Source: Actinobacteria bacterium HGW-Actinobacteria-2 (GTDB lineage: Bacteria; Actinomycetota; Actinomycetes; Propionibacteriales; Propionibacteriaceae). From it: DNA of 64,000 nt. The position numbers and the translations under genes were made by a program. The stretch's first letter is position 1. Each line of letters opens with the position of its first letter. The DNA lies in NCBI GenBank assembly GCA_002841335.1, contig PHEY01000009.1, positions 124,001-188,000 on the forward strand, written 5' to 3'. This document shows, one piece after another, positions 55,557 to 64,000 of this stretch. Below the pieces are notes generated by a model that did no database searches, was not told the DNA's origin, and saw only the letters and a list, made by a program, of their open reading frames with translations.

Positions 55557-57242
55557 TCACAGCAGGTCGGCCAGCACCGGAGCGGCCATCGCCATCACCG
55601 CAGCCTTCGCCTCGGCAGCAGTGATCGACGCCCGAGCCGCCGCAGCCATCTGCTGACAGGTCTCCATCGTGTGCGCAGCCAAAGCGGTACGCACCGCCGG
55701 CACCTTGCCCGGGGCCATCGACAGACTCTTGACGCCCAATCCGGCCAGCACCAGCGCCAACACCGGATCGCCACCGGCTTCGCCGCACACACCGATGGGC
55801 TTGCCCATGGCCTGTCCACCCTCGCAGGCCAGCGCGATCACATCGAGCAGCGCCGGCTCCCAGGGGTTCAGCAGCTCGGCCAACTCCCCCTGCATCCGGT
55901 CGGCGGCCATCGTGTACTGCTGCAGGTCGTTGGTGCCCAGTGAGGCGAAATCCACGTGATAGAGAATGCCGCGACTACGGATCGCCGCTGCCGGCACCTC
56001 GATCATCACGCCGACCTTCGGCAACCCGAGAGCACGGACGCGTTGGGCGAACCACATCGCCTCGGCCTGGGTGGCCACCATCGGTGCCATCACCCGGACG
56101 TCGGCCTTGGTGGCCTGGTAGGCCGCGGCCAACGCCTCCAGCTGCGCATCGAGAATGTCGGTACGGACCATGCCCAGCCGCAACCCGCGGCGACCGAGGG
56201 CGGGGTTCTCCTCCGGCCCGAGGTCAGCGAACTTCAGCGGCTTGTCGGCGCCGGCGTCCAGGGTGCGCACCACGATCCGGCGGTCACCAAATGCCTCGAA
56301 CACCTCGGTGTAGGTGGCGGTCTGTTCGGCGACGGTCGGCATGGTGTCGCGGTCCAGGAAAAGGAACTCGGTGCGGAACAGACCCACACCCTCCACCGGC
56401 TGAGCCGCGGCCTTGCGGGCGTCCTCGGCGGTGCCGATGTTGGCCAGCAACGCGATCGGCGCACCGTCCTTGGTACAGCCCTTGCCGGTCCCGCCGGCCA
56501 GCGCGGCCTCGCGGCGCCGCTTGCGCTCGGTGAGCAAAGCGACTTCAGCTTCGGTGGGGCTGATGGTGATCTCGCCGACTCCCCCGTCGATGGCCACCAC
56601 CGTGCCAGCGGGAACATCGAGGATCCCCACGGCCTGGACGATGGCCGGGATGCCCAACTGCGCGGCCAGAATCGCGGTGTGGCTGGTCGGCCCTCCGGCG
56701 GCGGTGATGATGCCCAGGCAGGTGTCGGCGGTCAGGGTCGCAGTCTCGGCCGGAGCCAGGTCATGCGCGGCCAGAACGCTGGGGACGGTGAGCGACGGCA
56801 CGCCCGGCTCAGGTTGTCCCAGCAGCCGGGCCACGGCCCGATCGCGGACGTCGCGCAGGTCGGTGACGCGTTCGGCCATGTAGCCGCCCATCGACTCGAA
56901 CAGCGCGCAATACTCCTCGACGGCGGCGCTGACCGCGTGGGTGATGCCCGCGCCGCTAGCCAGGTGGCCGTCGATCCCGGTGACCAGACCGGGGTCGCGG
57001 GCCATCATCGCCCCGGCTTCCAGAATGGGCTTGGCGTGGGCGTCGGCCATTGCGGCGCGCGCCTGAAGGCCGGCAGCGACCGCCTCAAGAACCTCGCGCA
57101 CCTGCGCGCCGGCAGCGGCTGCGTCGGTGGTCGCCGGTTCGTCGGCCGGAGGTGTGGGCGCGGCCGCCACCAGCACCAGCGGTCCTACCGCCGTGCCGGC
57201 GCTGACGCCGATTCCGTGGAATGTTCCAGGGGCGTCGGACAT
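55557..57242 (-). CDS. ptsI: Phosphoenolpyruvate–protein phosphotransferase (PTS enzyme I)
   Basis: 561 residues. Takes phosphate from PEP and passes it to HPr. Active-site histidine H188 in GGPTSHTAILAAQLGIPAIV; PEP-binding segments VGLFRTEFLFL, NPALGRRGLR, PMVATQAE and GTNDLQQYT are present. Starts at ATG 57242, six bases behind ptsH. General PTS function implies sugar-specific EII proteins elsewhere. Confidence 0.96.
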   Translation of the reverse strand: MSDAPGTFHGIGVSAGTAVGPLVLVAAAPTPPADEPATTDAAAAGAQVREVLEAVAAGLQARAAMADAHAKPILEAGAMMARDPGLVTGIDGHLASGAGITHAVSAAVEEYCALFESMGGYMAERVTDLRDVRDRAVARLLGQPEPGVPSLTVPSVLAAHDLAPAETATLTADTCLGIITAAGGPTSHTAILAAQLGIPAIVQAVGILDVPAGTVVAIDGGVGEITISPTEAEVALLTERKRRREAALAGGTGKGCTKDGAPIALLANIGTAEDARKAAAQPVEGVGLFRTEFLFLDRDTMPTVAEQTATYTEVFEAFGDRRIVVRTLDAGADKPLKFADLGPEENPALGRRGLRLGMVRTDILDAQLEALAAAYQATKADVRVMAPMVATQAEAMWFAQRVRALGLPKVGVMIEVPAAAIRSRGILYHVDFASLGTNDLQQYTMAADRMQGELAELLNPWEPALLDVIALACEGGQAMGKPIGVCGEAGGDPVLALVLAGLGVKSLSMAPGKVPAVRTALAAHTMETCQQMAAAARASITAAEAKAAVMAMAAPVLADLL

Positions 57243-57248
57243 GGCGGG

Positions 57249-57518
57249 CTACTCCGCGTCCAGGTCCCGGGAGAGAAGCTCGACGAGGCTGTCCAGGGCG
57301 GCTTCGGCTCCATCGCCTTCAGCAGTGAGGGTGACCACTTCGCCGTGCTTAGCGCCCAGCGCCATCACGGCCAGGATGCTGCGAGCGTCGACGGCCGGCT
57401 GCCCCTCTTTGGCGATGGTCACCGGCAATCCGGTCACGGTAGCCGCTTGCACGAAAAGTGAAGCGGGACGGGCATGCAGTCCAATCGAGGACGCAATACT
57501 GACTTGCCTGGTTGCCAT
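57249..57518 (-). CDS. ptsH: Phosphocarrier protein HPr
   Basis: 89 residues from the ATG at 57518, preceded by AAGGAG. H15 and R17 lie in GLHARPAS, and the regulatory-type serine is S47 in ARSILAVMALGAKHGE. Operon ptsH–ptsI. The open frame extends 25 codons upstream but that part has no HPr similarity. Confidence 0.95.
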   Translation of the reverse strand: MATRQVSIASSIGLHARPASLFVQAATVTGLPVTIAKEGQPAVDARSILAVMALGAKHGEVVTLTAEGDGAEAALDSLVELLSRDLDAE

Positions 57519-57609
57519 CTTCACTCCTTGCGACGCTGCGGATAGTGAGGCCCACTTTGCCATATCCGCCAGCGGACTGCGGCAGGTATCCACCTGCGCA
57601 GTTCAGGCC

Positions 57610-58905
57610 TTAGGCAGAACGTTCGCGACGCTCAGAACGTGCTACAGCGGCCCGACTGATCAACTGCGGCGAGGCGCCGGCGGTAACCACGTCGGCGTCC
57701 ACGATCACCTGGGCGATCTGGTCGTCGCTGGGCACGTGGTACATCACGTTGAGCAGGATCTCTTCCAGGATCGAGCGCAATCCGCGAGCGCCGATGCCGC
57801 GGGCAAGGGCCATATCTGCCACGGCGTCGATCGCCGCCGGAGTGAACTCCAGGTCGACGCCGTCCAGCTCGAAGAGTTTGCGGAACTGCTTGATCAAGGC
57901 GTTCTTCGGTTCGACGAGAATGCGGATCAATGACTCCCGATCGAGTTGCTCGACGGTCGAGATCATCGGCAGACGGCCGATGAACTCCGGGATCAGGCCG
58001 TAGGAGTGCAGATCCTCGGGACGGACTTCGGCGAACGGGTTCATGGTCTTCGGTGCCCGCACCGCGGCTGCGTTGTTGAAGCCGAGCGGACGCTTGCCGA
58101 CGCGGGCGTTGATGATCTCCTCCAGGCCGGCGAAGGCGCCACCGACGATGAACAAGATGTTGGTGGTGTCGATCTGGATGAACTCCTGGTGGGGATGCTT
58201 GCGGCCCCCCTGCGGCGGCACCGAGGCGGTGGTGCCTTCCAGGATCTTCAGCAGCGCCTGCTGGACGCCCTCGCCCGAGACATCACGGGTGATCGAGGGG
58301 TTCTCGCTCTTGCGGGCCACCTTGTCGATCTCGTCGATGTAGATGATGCCGGTCTCGGCCTTCTTCACGTCGAAGTCGGCGGCTTGGATCAGCTTCAGCA
58401 GGATGTTCTCCACATCCTCACCGACGTAGCCGGCTTCGGTGAGCGCGGTGGCGTCGGCCATCGCGAACGGCACGTTCAGCATCCGCGCCAGGGTCTGGGC
58501 CAGGTAGGTCTTGCCACAGCCGGTGGGGCCGATCAGCAGGATGTTCGACTTGCCGAGCTCAACCAACTCGTCGTCGGCGACCCGGCGTCCGGGGGCGGCG
58601 GAGTTCTGCGCCTGCACTCGCTTGTAGTGGTTGTAGACCGCCACAGCCAATGCCTTCTTGGCGACGTCCTGGCCGATCACGTAGGTGTCGAGGAAGGTGC
58701 GAATCTCCTTCGGCTTGGGCAGCTCGTCGAGCAGGCCGGAGTCGGTGGTCTCGGCGAACTCCTCTTCAATGATCTCGTTGCACAAGTCGATGCACTCATC
58801 ACAGATGTAGACACCCGGTCCAGCGATGAGCTTCTTGACCTGCTTCTGGCTCTTCCCGCAGAAGGAGCACTTCAGCAGATCCGAGGTTTCTCCGATTCGC
58901 GCCAC
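57610..58905 (-). CDS. clpX: ATP-dependent Clp protease ATP-binding subunit ClpX
   Basis: 431 residues from the GTG at 58905 (VARIGETSD), which fits other actinobacterial ClpX N-termini and lies nine bases behind AGAAGGG; the TTG three codons upstream is less likely. Zinc domain C13-x2-C16 and C35-x2-C38, Walker A GPTGCGKT, Walker [10 protein letters not shown], and the IGF-type loop (LGFNNAA region). Unfolds substrates for ClpP1P2 encoded just upstream. Confidence 0.96.
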   Translation of the reverse strand: MARIGETSDLLKCSFCGKSQKQVKKLIAGPGVYICDECIDLCNEIIEEEFAETTDSGLLDELPKPKEIRTFLDTYVIGQDVAKKALAVAVYNHYKRVQAQNSAAPGRRVADDELVELGKSNILLIGPTGCGKTYLAQTLARMLNVPFAMADATALTEAGYVGEDVENILLKLIQAADFDVKKAETGIIYIDEIDKVARKSENPSITRDVSGEGVQQALLKILEGTTASVPPQGGRKHPHQEFIQIDTTNILFIVGGAFAGLEEIINARVGKRPLGFNNAAAVRAPKTMNPFAEVRPEDLHSYGLIPEFIGRLPMISTVEQLDRESLIRILVEPKNALIKQFRKLFELDGVDLEFTPAAIDAVADMALARGIGARGLRSILEEILLNVMYHVPSDDQIAQVIVDADVVTAGASPQLISRAAVARSERRERSA

Positions 58906-58930
58906 TTCGTTCAACCCTTCTGACTTGGTT

Positions 58931-58982
58931 ATTCACCTTAACTCGACCCCCCAACGATTCGATGGAGGGTCGAGGAGTGAAT
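58931..58982 (-). terminator. Hairpin between clpP2 and clpX
   Basis: CTCGACCC (58942–58949) pairs with GGGTCGAG (58967–58974), with an outer ATTCAC/GTGAAT pair reaching the clpP2 stop codon. It may be a terminator, a processing site or an attenuator that lets clpP2 and clpX differ in level. Confidence 0.5.
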
Positions 58983-59626
58983 TACGCGGGGAGGTCCTTC
59001 AAGGACGTCAGGATGTCGTCCACGATGCCGTACTCGACGGCCTCCTGGGCGGTGAGGTACTTGTCACGCTCGATGTCGAGAGTGACCTTCTCGATCGGCT
59101 GACCGGTGCTCTCGGCGAGCATGGTCTCCATCTGAGTGCGGATGCGCATGATCTCGCGGGCCTGAATCTCCAGATCGGACGACTGGCCGTAGTTGCCTTC
59201 GGCGGCCGGCTGATGAATCAGAATGCGGCTGTTCGGCAGCGCCAAGCGCTTGCCCTTGGTGCCAGCGGCCAGGATCACCGCAGCGGCCGAGGCGGCCTGA
59301 CCCAGGCAGACGGTCTGCACGTCCGGCTTGATGTAGCGCATGGTGTCGTAGATCGCGGTCAGCGCGGTGAACGAGCCACCCGGGGAGTTCAGGTAGATGC
59401 TGATCGGACGCTCGGGATCCATCGACTGCAGGCAGAGCAGCTGGGCCATCACCGCATTGGCGATGTCGTCGCTGATCGGGGTGCCCAAGAAGATGATCCG
59501 ATCCTCGAAGAGCTTGGTGTACGGGTCGACGCGGCGCACGCCGTAGCTGGTGCGCTCTTCCCACTGAGGGATGTAGTAATCCATCCGCGGGCTGGCCGGG
59601 GCGATGGAGGTCGGCAAGGTGTTCAC
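58982..59626 (-). CDS. clpP2: ATP-dependent Clp protease proteolytic subunit (ClpP2 type)
   Basis: 214 residues from the GTG at 59626, placed behind the GAGG next to the clpP1 stop. Catalytic serine in GQAASAAAVILAAGTKGKR and histidine in SRILIHQP; family start …YYIPQWEERTSYGVRRVDPYTKLF. Actinobacteria carry two unlike ClpP proteins that form a mixed tetradecamer; this is the second. The GTG four codons upstream, overlapping the clpP1 stop, is an alternative. Confidence 0.94.
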   Translation of the reverse strand: MNTLPTSIAPASPRMDYYIPQWEERTSYGVRRVDPYTKLFEDRIIFLGTPISDDIANAVMAQLLCLQSMDPERPISIYLNSPGGSFTALTAIYDTMRYIKPDVQTVCLGQAASAAAVILAAGTKGKRLALPNSRILIHQPAAEGNYGQSSDLEIQAREIMRIRTQMETMLAESTGQPIEKVTLDIERDKYLTAQEAVEYGIVDDILTSLKDLPA

Positions 59627-59634
59627 GGAGGTCC

Positions 59635-60264
59635 TCACTTGTTCGGCGAACTGGTCTTGATCTGAGACGCCCGCTCGTAGACGTGGTCGATGAAGCCGTA
59701 GGCCAGCGCCTCTTCGGCGGTGAACCAACGGTCGCGATCGGAGTCCTTCTCGATCTGCTCGATGGTCTGACCGGTGTGCTCGGCGATCAACCGACCCATG
59801 GTCTTCTTGATGTGCATGGACTGCTCGGCCTGAATACGGATGTCGGACGCGGTGCCGCCCAGACCACCGGACGGCTGGTGCATCATGATCCGGCTGTGCG
59901 GCAGCGCGAAGCGCTTGCCCTTCTGGCCGGCCGACAGCAGGAACTGACCCATCGACGCTGCCAGGCCCATGGCCACCGTGGCCACGTCGTTGGAGATCCA
60001 CTGCATGGTGTCGAAGATCGCCATGCCGGAGTCGACAGAGCCGCCGGGTGAGTTGATGTAGAGGTAGATGTCGGCGTCGGGATCCTCTGCGTTCAGCAGC
60101 AGCATCTGGGCGCAGATCGCGTTGGCGTTCTCATCGCGCACTTCGGAGCCGAGAAAGATGATCCGGTTCTTCAACAGGGACTGGTAGACCGAATCGGTCA
60201 TGCCGGCCGCACCTGGACCGCCGGCCATCCGGAGGCCGCGCTCGTTGGAAAGTAGTTCGCTCAC
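59635..60264 (-). CDS. clpP1: ATP-dependent Clp protease proteolytic subunit (ClpP1 type)
   Basis: About 209 residues. Serine in [20 protein letters not shown], histidine in [11 protein letters not shown], aspartate in [16 protein letters not shown] 60264 ([10 protein letters not shown]) gives ~22 residues before [20 protein letters not shown], similar to other ClpP1 proteins; ATG 60228 is possible. First gene of clpP1–clpP2–clpX. Confidence 0.93.
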   Translation of the reverse strand: MSELLSNERGLRMAGGPGAAGMTDSVYQSLLKNRIIFLGSEVRDENANAICAQMLLLNAEDPDADIYLYINSPGGSVDSGMAIFDTMQWISNDVATVAMGLAASMGQFLLSAGQKGKRFALPHSRIMMHQPSGGLGGTASDIRIQAEQSMHIKKTMGRLIAEHTGQTIEQIEKDSDRDRWFTAEEALAYGFIDHVYERASQIKTSSPNK

Positions 60265-60378
60265 GAAGCCGAAACTACCCGTTTGCCTCCCGTTTTCCGA
60301 CCACTTTGCATCAGTGTTCGCTGTCGGCGCACCGCGCGCCGCTGGGTGAGCTCTCGAAAGCCCTGATGCCCGCACAGT

Positions 60379-60483
60379 GGTTTCGACACGCTCGCTACCG
60401 CTCGCTGCTCAACCAGCAGGACACCGCACGCTCGCTGCTCAACCACAGGGGAAGGAACGCCGCTGGTTGAGCTCGTCGAAACC
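60379..60483. repeat. Palindromic element of the GGTTGAGC/GTCGAAACC family
   Basis: GGTTTCGAC (60379–60387) and GCTCAACCAGC (60407–60417) on the left are mirrored by GCTGGTTGAGC (60462–60472) and GTCGAAACC (60475–60483) on the right. A partial copy (GCTCGCTGCTCAACCA) lies between. The same words build the arrays at 55390 and 24508. Located between tig and clpP1. Confidence 0.8.
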
Positions 60484-60504
60484 CGGCGCGGCAGCAGAAA
60501 CCAA

Positions 60505-60536
60505 CAGCGGGCGCTACCCGAAGGTAACGCCCGCTG
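60505..60536 (-). terminator. tig terminator
   Basis: A 14-bp stem with one mismatch (CAGCGGGCGCTACC against its complement) and a CGAA/TTCG tetraloop, 13 bases behind the tig stop, followed by TTGGTTTC on the minus strand. It separates tig from the clp operon. Confidence 0.85.
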
Positions 60537-60549
60537 CGGAAGCGACTAC

Positions 60550-61914
60550 TCAGTGCTCGTGGTCGTGCTCTTCAACCTCGACGGCCTCGCCTTCACGCAG
60601 GGTGATGTCGACGACCTTGCCGTTGGTGTCGGTGACGGTGGCCTTCGCCACGACCTCGCCCATGGCCTTGTTGCGACGGATCTCCGCCATCCAGGCACCC
60701 AGGTGGTTGTGCTCCATCATGTGCTGGGCTTCCTGCTCCGGCGTGGTGCCGTTGCGCATCGCCTTCTGCACGATCAGCTTCGACAGGTCGGCCTGATCGA
60801 CGCTCACCTCGGTGTCGTCGGCGATCTGATCGAGGATCAGCTGCGCCTTCAGGCCCTTGACCGTGTTGGCTTCGAGCTCGGCCCAGAAGTCCTCAGCGGT
60901 GCGGCTGGCTTCCTCCGGGGTCTGATCGAGGTAGCGCTGCAGGGTCAGTCCGGCCTGCGCGAGCTGGTCGTTGATCTGCTGCTTGCGGGCGTCCACCTCA
61001 GCGGCGACCACACCGGCGGGCACCTCGAAGTCGGTGGCCTCGACCAGCGCTTCGATGATCTTGTCCCGGCCCGCGGCGACCTGCTCGGCCTCCAGGCTGG
61101 CCTCGACACCCTTGGCCAGGTCGGCCTTCATCTCATCAACGGTGTCGAACTCGGAAATCATCGAGGCGAACTCATCGTCGACCTCGGGCAGGATCTGCTC
61201 GGAGACCTTCTTGACCGTGACGTGGATGTCGGCGGCCTCACCCTCCAGCGCCCCACCGACCAGGGTGGACGCGAAATCGGCCTCGTCGCCGGCCTTCAGC
61301 CCGGTGACCGCCTCGTCCAGCCCGTCGATCATGCCGCCCACGCCGATCACGTAGGTGACGTCGGTGGCGGTGCCATCCTCCAGGGCCTCGCCGTCACGGC
61401 TGGCCACCAGGTCGATGGTCACCCGATCACCCTCGGCGGCAGCGCGGTCAACCTCGGACGTGGTGGCGAAGCGGCTGCGGAGCATCTCGATGCGCTCGTC
61501 CACCTCGGCGTCGACCGACTTGGTGGCCTCCACCTCAGCGGTGAGCGTGCTGAAGTCCGGCACGGTGAACTCCGGACGGACGTCCACCTCGGCGGTGAAC
61601 TCGATCACGTCGCCGTCTTCGAGCTTGGTGACCTCCACCTCGGGATCGGCCAGCGGGATGATCTTCGCCTCGTTGACCGCGGCCTCGTAGGCGCTCGGCA
61701 GAGCGGAGTTGATGGCCTCCTGCAGCACCGCGCCACGACCGAAGCGCTGATCGATGACCAGCGGCGGCACCTTGCCCTTGCGGAAGCCGGGGATCGTCAC
61801 CGACGCAGCGATGTCGGCGTACGCCTTGTCGAGGTGCGGGGCGAGGTCGGCGAAGGGAATCTCAACGGTGAGCTTGACCCGGGACGGACCGAGCTTCTCG
61901 ACAGTGCTGGACAA
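60550..61914 (-). CDS. tig: Trigger factor
   Basis: 454 residues from the TTG at 61914, which follows AGGAG at a normal distance and begins (M)SSTVEKLGPSRVKLTVEIPF, the usual start. Ribosome-binding domain with GFRKGKVPPLVI, central FKBP-type domain (GDRVTIDLVASRDGEAL…) and helical C-terminal arms. Chaperone and prolyl isomerase at the exit tunnel. The C-terminus is acidic and His-containing (EVEEHDHEH). Confidence 0.94.
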   Translation of the reverse strand: MSSTVEKLGPSRVKLTVEIPFADLAPHLDKAYADIAASVTIPGFRKGKVPPLVIDQRFGRGAVLQEAINSALPSAYEAAVNEAKIIPLADPEVEVTKLEDGDVIEFTAEVDVRPEFTVPDFSTLTAEVEATKSVDAEVDERIEMLRSRFATTSEVDRAAAEGDRVTIDLVASRDGEALEDGTATDVTYVIGVGGMIDGLDEAVTGLKAGDEADFASTLVGGALEGEAADIHVTVKKVSEQILPEVDDEFASMISEFDTVDEMKADLAKGVEASLEAEQVAAGRDKIIEALVEATDFEVPAGVVAAEVDARKQQINDQLAQAGLTLQRYLDQTPEEASRTAEDFWAELEANTVKGLKAQLILDQIADDTEVSVDQADLSKLIVQKAMRNGTTPEQEAQHMMEHNHLGAWMAEIRRNKAMGEVVAKATVTDTNGKVVDITLREGEAVEVEEHDHEH

Positions 61915-62001
61915 TGCAGGCTCCTGAGTGGACGAAAGACAGACTTGGCAATCGTAGTGGACGCGCGCGTTGGTCCCGAATCGGCCCCTCACACCTCGCC
62001 C

Positions 62002-62085
62002 CCATCACCCACTTTGCGCCCGATGCTGTCACCTTGCACGCGAAACTTCGGGCGCAGAGTCACAGCTTCGGGCGCGGAGTGATGG
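62002..62085. repeat. Imperfect 84-bp palindrome near tRNA-Gly
   Basis: Outer CCATCAC/GTGATGG arms enclose long imperfect arms in which TGCGCCCGA and CTGTCAC on the left face GTCACAG and TCGGGCGC on the right. Almost no loop remains, so the whole element can fold as a hairpin. It lies in the 243-base gap between tig and tRNA-Gly; no other element is clear there. Confidence 0.65.
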
Positions 62086-62157
62086 ATGCGGGTGCACCGC
62101 CCAGTTCGGCGGGTGGGGCGCACTTCCACTACTGTGGGCTGCGCACTTCCGGTGCAC

Positions 62158-62231
62158 GCGGATGTAGCTCAATGGTAGAGCCCCAGTCTTCCAAACTGGC
62201 TACGCGGGTTCGATTCCCGTCATCCGCTCCA
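62158..62231 (+). tRNA. tRNA-Gly (TCC)
   Basis: Acceptor GCGGATG pairs with CATCCGC; the anticodon loop CTTCCAA gives anticodon TCC; the T-arm is CGGGTTCGATTCCCG. The 3' CCA is encoded (62229–62231). No island features follow it. Confidence 0.96.
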
Positions 62232-62260
62232 TCCGGCCCCTCAGGCCGACGGAGTCCCGA

Positions 62261-62458
62261 TCAGGCGTAGAACCAGCTGTCGCGGCTCAGTGCGGCGCCG
62301 AGCAGGCTGGCCACCAAGAAGCCGACGAAGACCGAGACTCCACTGATACCCAAAGTGAGGCCGGCGCTCGCCACGGCCCACATCAGTCCGGCGGCAAGCG
62401 CAGCGCTGCCAGCCAGGACGATTGCAATCATTCCCCCGATACGCACGAAATAGTGCAT
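62261..62458 (-). CDS. Small two-helix membrane protein
   Basis: 65 residues with two hydrophobic segments (about 8–32 and 36–55) and a polar end DSWFYA. GGGGGGAGA stands a suitable distance before the ATG. No family recognised, but start signal and codon pattern support a real gene. Confidence 0.6.
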   Translation of the reverse strand: MHYFVRIGGMIAIVLAGSAALAAGLMWAVASAGLTLGISGVSVFVGFLVASLLGAALSRDSWFYA

Positions 62459-62898
62459 GTGCTCGTCTCCCCCCGAAAATGAGCTAACAAGGCCATGGTA
62501 TCCGCGCTGCCGCCGTCGTCAACTGCGCTACGCGACACTCCCCATGTGCTCTTCGGGGTGAGCCTCCGACAAACACCGCACCACTAGGGCGTCCGGCGGA
62601 CAGCCTCGGTTGGCCATTGCGGCGATGATCACCTATCCTCAAGCTTCCAGTGCCGGATCATCCACCGATGAGTCCGGCACTTCTGCTGTCACCACGCGTC
62701 TCACCAGACCGCGGACACCGCAGGAGCCCGACCCGGCGACCATCGTCACGCCGAAGGGCGCATCTGACATCCCGGACGTCCGCAGCAAAAAAGGCCCTCC
62801 TTGCCCAGCTTCTGAGGGACAATGCAGCTGTAGTCCACGCAGCTTGCCGACTCCACCGGTGTGGAGATCGGTCAACCAAACAGCCGAGGAGATACGCA
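62459..62898. other. 440-bp intergenic region upstream of the GltD-like gene
   Basis: No convincing gene; a possible 142-codon frame through it has a composition unlike a natural protein and overlaps the next gene. A perfect 8-bp inverted repeat, GTGCCGGA (62650–62657) and TCCGGCAC (62673–62680), could be a terminator or operator. The region probably holds promoters for both divergent neighbours. Confidence 0.45.
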
Positions 62899-64000
62899 GT
62901 GACCACGGATTTCGCTCCCGCCGACATGGACGTCATCGGCGTCCTCTCCCGGCCGGCGCCGACCTCAGGAGAGCCCTTCACCGACGACGAGTTGGCGGGT
63001 ATCACCGAGGCCCTCAAGCAGCCCGAGTTCAGCCTTGAGTTCACCAACACGCTCTGGGCTGCCCTGCTGCGCGACGATGCCGCCAGCATCAAGCTGATGG
63101 CGACCTTGTGGGACCTGCCGATGTCGCGCAAGCGCGGCTTCATGAAGGCTGTCGACACCCAGCTTTCCGAGCGCTACCCGATGTTCGCCGGCACCAGCGA
63201 GAAGTGGCCGGCCCTCAACGGCATCGGCCCCTACATTCGCGAACCCGAAGCCCGCAACGCCGACTTCGAGCTGGTCAACAAGGGCTACCTGGGCTACATG
63301 GACCTGGGCTACAGCCGTCGCGAGATCGAGCTGTTCGTCTGGCTGGAGGCGCTGCGCGACATGCAGTGCAACAAGCAGCCGTGCGTGCTCGGTGTGCTCG
63401 CCGCCGGCGCTGAGGAGCCCACCGGTGGCTGCCCGGTGAGCGTCGAGATCCCCAAGATGTTCGAACTGATCGGCACCGGACGCTTCCGCGAAGCGCTGGA
63501 GGCGCTGGAGGCGGTCAACCCGCTGCCCAACGTGACCGGACGCGTCTGCCCGCAGGAACTGCAGTGCCAGAGCCACTGCGTCCACAAGCATTCGATGAGC
63601 ATCGGTCAGCTGGAGTGGTTCCTGCCGCAGTGGGAGAAGGTGGCCGAGCCCGAGCAGCTCAAGGCGCGCTTCTCCGGCCGTCCGAACCCGTGGCAGCAGG
63701 CCACCCGTCCGCCGGTGGCGATCGTCGGTTCCGGCCCGGCCGGCCTGATCACCGCCTACCTGCTGGCCGCTGACGGCTTCCCGGTGACGGTCTTCGAGGC
63801 CTTCCACGAGCTCGGTGGCGTGCTGCGCTACGGCATCCCCGAGTTTCGCCTGCCCAACGAGTTGATCGACGACGTCGTGGCCAAGATCAAGGCCCTCGGC
63901 GGTCGCTTCGTGACCAGCTTCGTGGTCGGCAAGACCGCCACCATCGAACAGCTGCGCGACGCCGGCTTCGTGAAGGTGTTCGTCGGTTCGGGTGCCGGTC
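62899..64000 (+). CDS. GltD/NfnL-like FAD oxidoreductase, 3' end cut by window
   Basis: At least 367 residues from the GTG at 62899 (GAGGAGATAC upstream). An N-terminal region of about 150 residues that I do not recognise comes first. Then a Fe–S domain like that of glutamate synthase small subunit and NfnL: C157, C162, C178 (GGCPVSVEIPK), and C217, C223, C227 in GRVCPQELQCQSHC. The FAD-binding VAIVGSGPAGLITAYLLA follows at 274–291, with GGVLRYGIPEFRLP. The first cysteine of the usual CxxCxxxxCxxxCP cluster is Asp, and about 12 residues are inserted before GCP. Likely transfers electrons between NAD(P)H and a partner subunit encoded beyond the window. Confidence 0.82.
   Translation, partial: MTTDFAPADMDVIGVLSRPAPTSGEPFTDDELAGITEALKQPEFSLEFTNTLWAALLRDDAASIKLMATLWDLPMSRKRGFMKAVDTQLSERYPMFAGTSEKWPALNGIGPYIREPEARNADFELVNKGYLGYMDLGYSRREIELFVWLEALRDMQCNKQPCVLGVLAAGAEEPTGGCPVSVEIPKMFELIGTGRFREALEALEAVNPLPNVTGRVCPQELQCQSHCVHKHSMSIGQLEWFLPQWEKVAEPEQLKARFSGRPNPWQQATRPPVAIVGSGPAGLITAYLLAADGFPVTVFEAFHELGGVLRYGIPEFRLPNELIDDVVAKIKALGGRFVTSFVVGKTATIEQLRDAGFVKVFVGSGAG

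Noticed and set aside
62158-62231. tRNA-Gly as a second island insertion site
   Set aside because: No duplicated tRNA end, integrase or accessory genes lie nearby; the CCA-encoding tRNA is followed by an ordinary small gene.
62610-63038. 142-codon frame upstream of the GltD-like gene
   Set aside because: It runs into the GltD-like gene in another frame and its sequence has no ordered character or start signal.

Overview
The window is a stretch of high-GC chromosome with dense, often overlapping genes, frequent GTG starts and the typical Actinomycetota order tig–clpP1–clpP2–clpX … valS–folC–ndk … rne–rplU–rpmA–obg–proB–proA–nadD–rsfS. A Propionibacteriales-type actinobacterium is my best guess, but the family is not proven by anything here. 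No rRNA, prophage or CRISPR array is visible.

Layout. 1–5736: nadB (cut by the window edge), nadC, glycogen phosphorylase and a CbbY-like HAD phosphatase, all coupled or close. 5737–9602: a lone DUF5343 gene with a repeat-rich promoter, an MFS permease, OsmC and a PAP2 phosphatase. 9662–15584: tRNA-Ala followed by an accessory cassette. An IS481-family insertion lies directly behind the tRNA. After it come a membrane/zinc-ribbon protein of unknown function, a Gabija-like pair (OLD-family nuclease plus a very short UvrD-like helicase) and a small HTH protein. A 41-bp sequence next to the tRNA is repeated with 7 mismatches at the far end, which looks like old attachment sites. 15589–22712: envelope genes, comprising a small membrane protein, a strongly acidic single-pass protein, a Tat-type DUF1800/DUF1501 pair and a secreted glycerophosphodiesterase. 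22713–29980: a minus-strand housekeeping block (rplU, rpmA, obg, proB, PQ-loop transporter, proA, nadD, rsfS, histidine phosphatase). 30202–37851: mostly plus-strand genes, namely a LysE exporter, secreted phosphatase, Ada–AlkA fusion, Ogt, NAD synthetase and a lipoprotein. 37877–50751: rne and the radical-SAM/DUF2344 pair, split by a SulP–sigma–membrane-protein operon and an NmrA-like gene; then AlkD, a uridine-kinase-like protein, a CPBP protease and Ndk. 50805–64000: folC, valS, a lipoprotein, ptsI/ptsH, clpX, clpP2, clpP1, tig, tRNA-Gly, a tiny membrane protein and the start of a GltD/NfnL-like flavoprotein cut by the window end.

Functional threads. NAD synthesis is nearly complete here (nadB, nadC, nadD, nadE). 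Alkylation repair has three independent genes (Ada–AlkA, Ogt, AlkD-like). Protein quality control is a tight tig/clpP1/clpP2/clpX block with the general PTS proteins beside it. Gaps between genes carry several families of palindromic or tandem repeats; the most interesting accessory material is the tRNA-Ala cassette and the DUF5343 locus.
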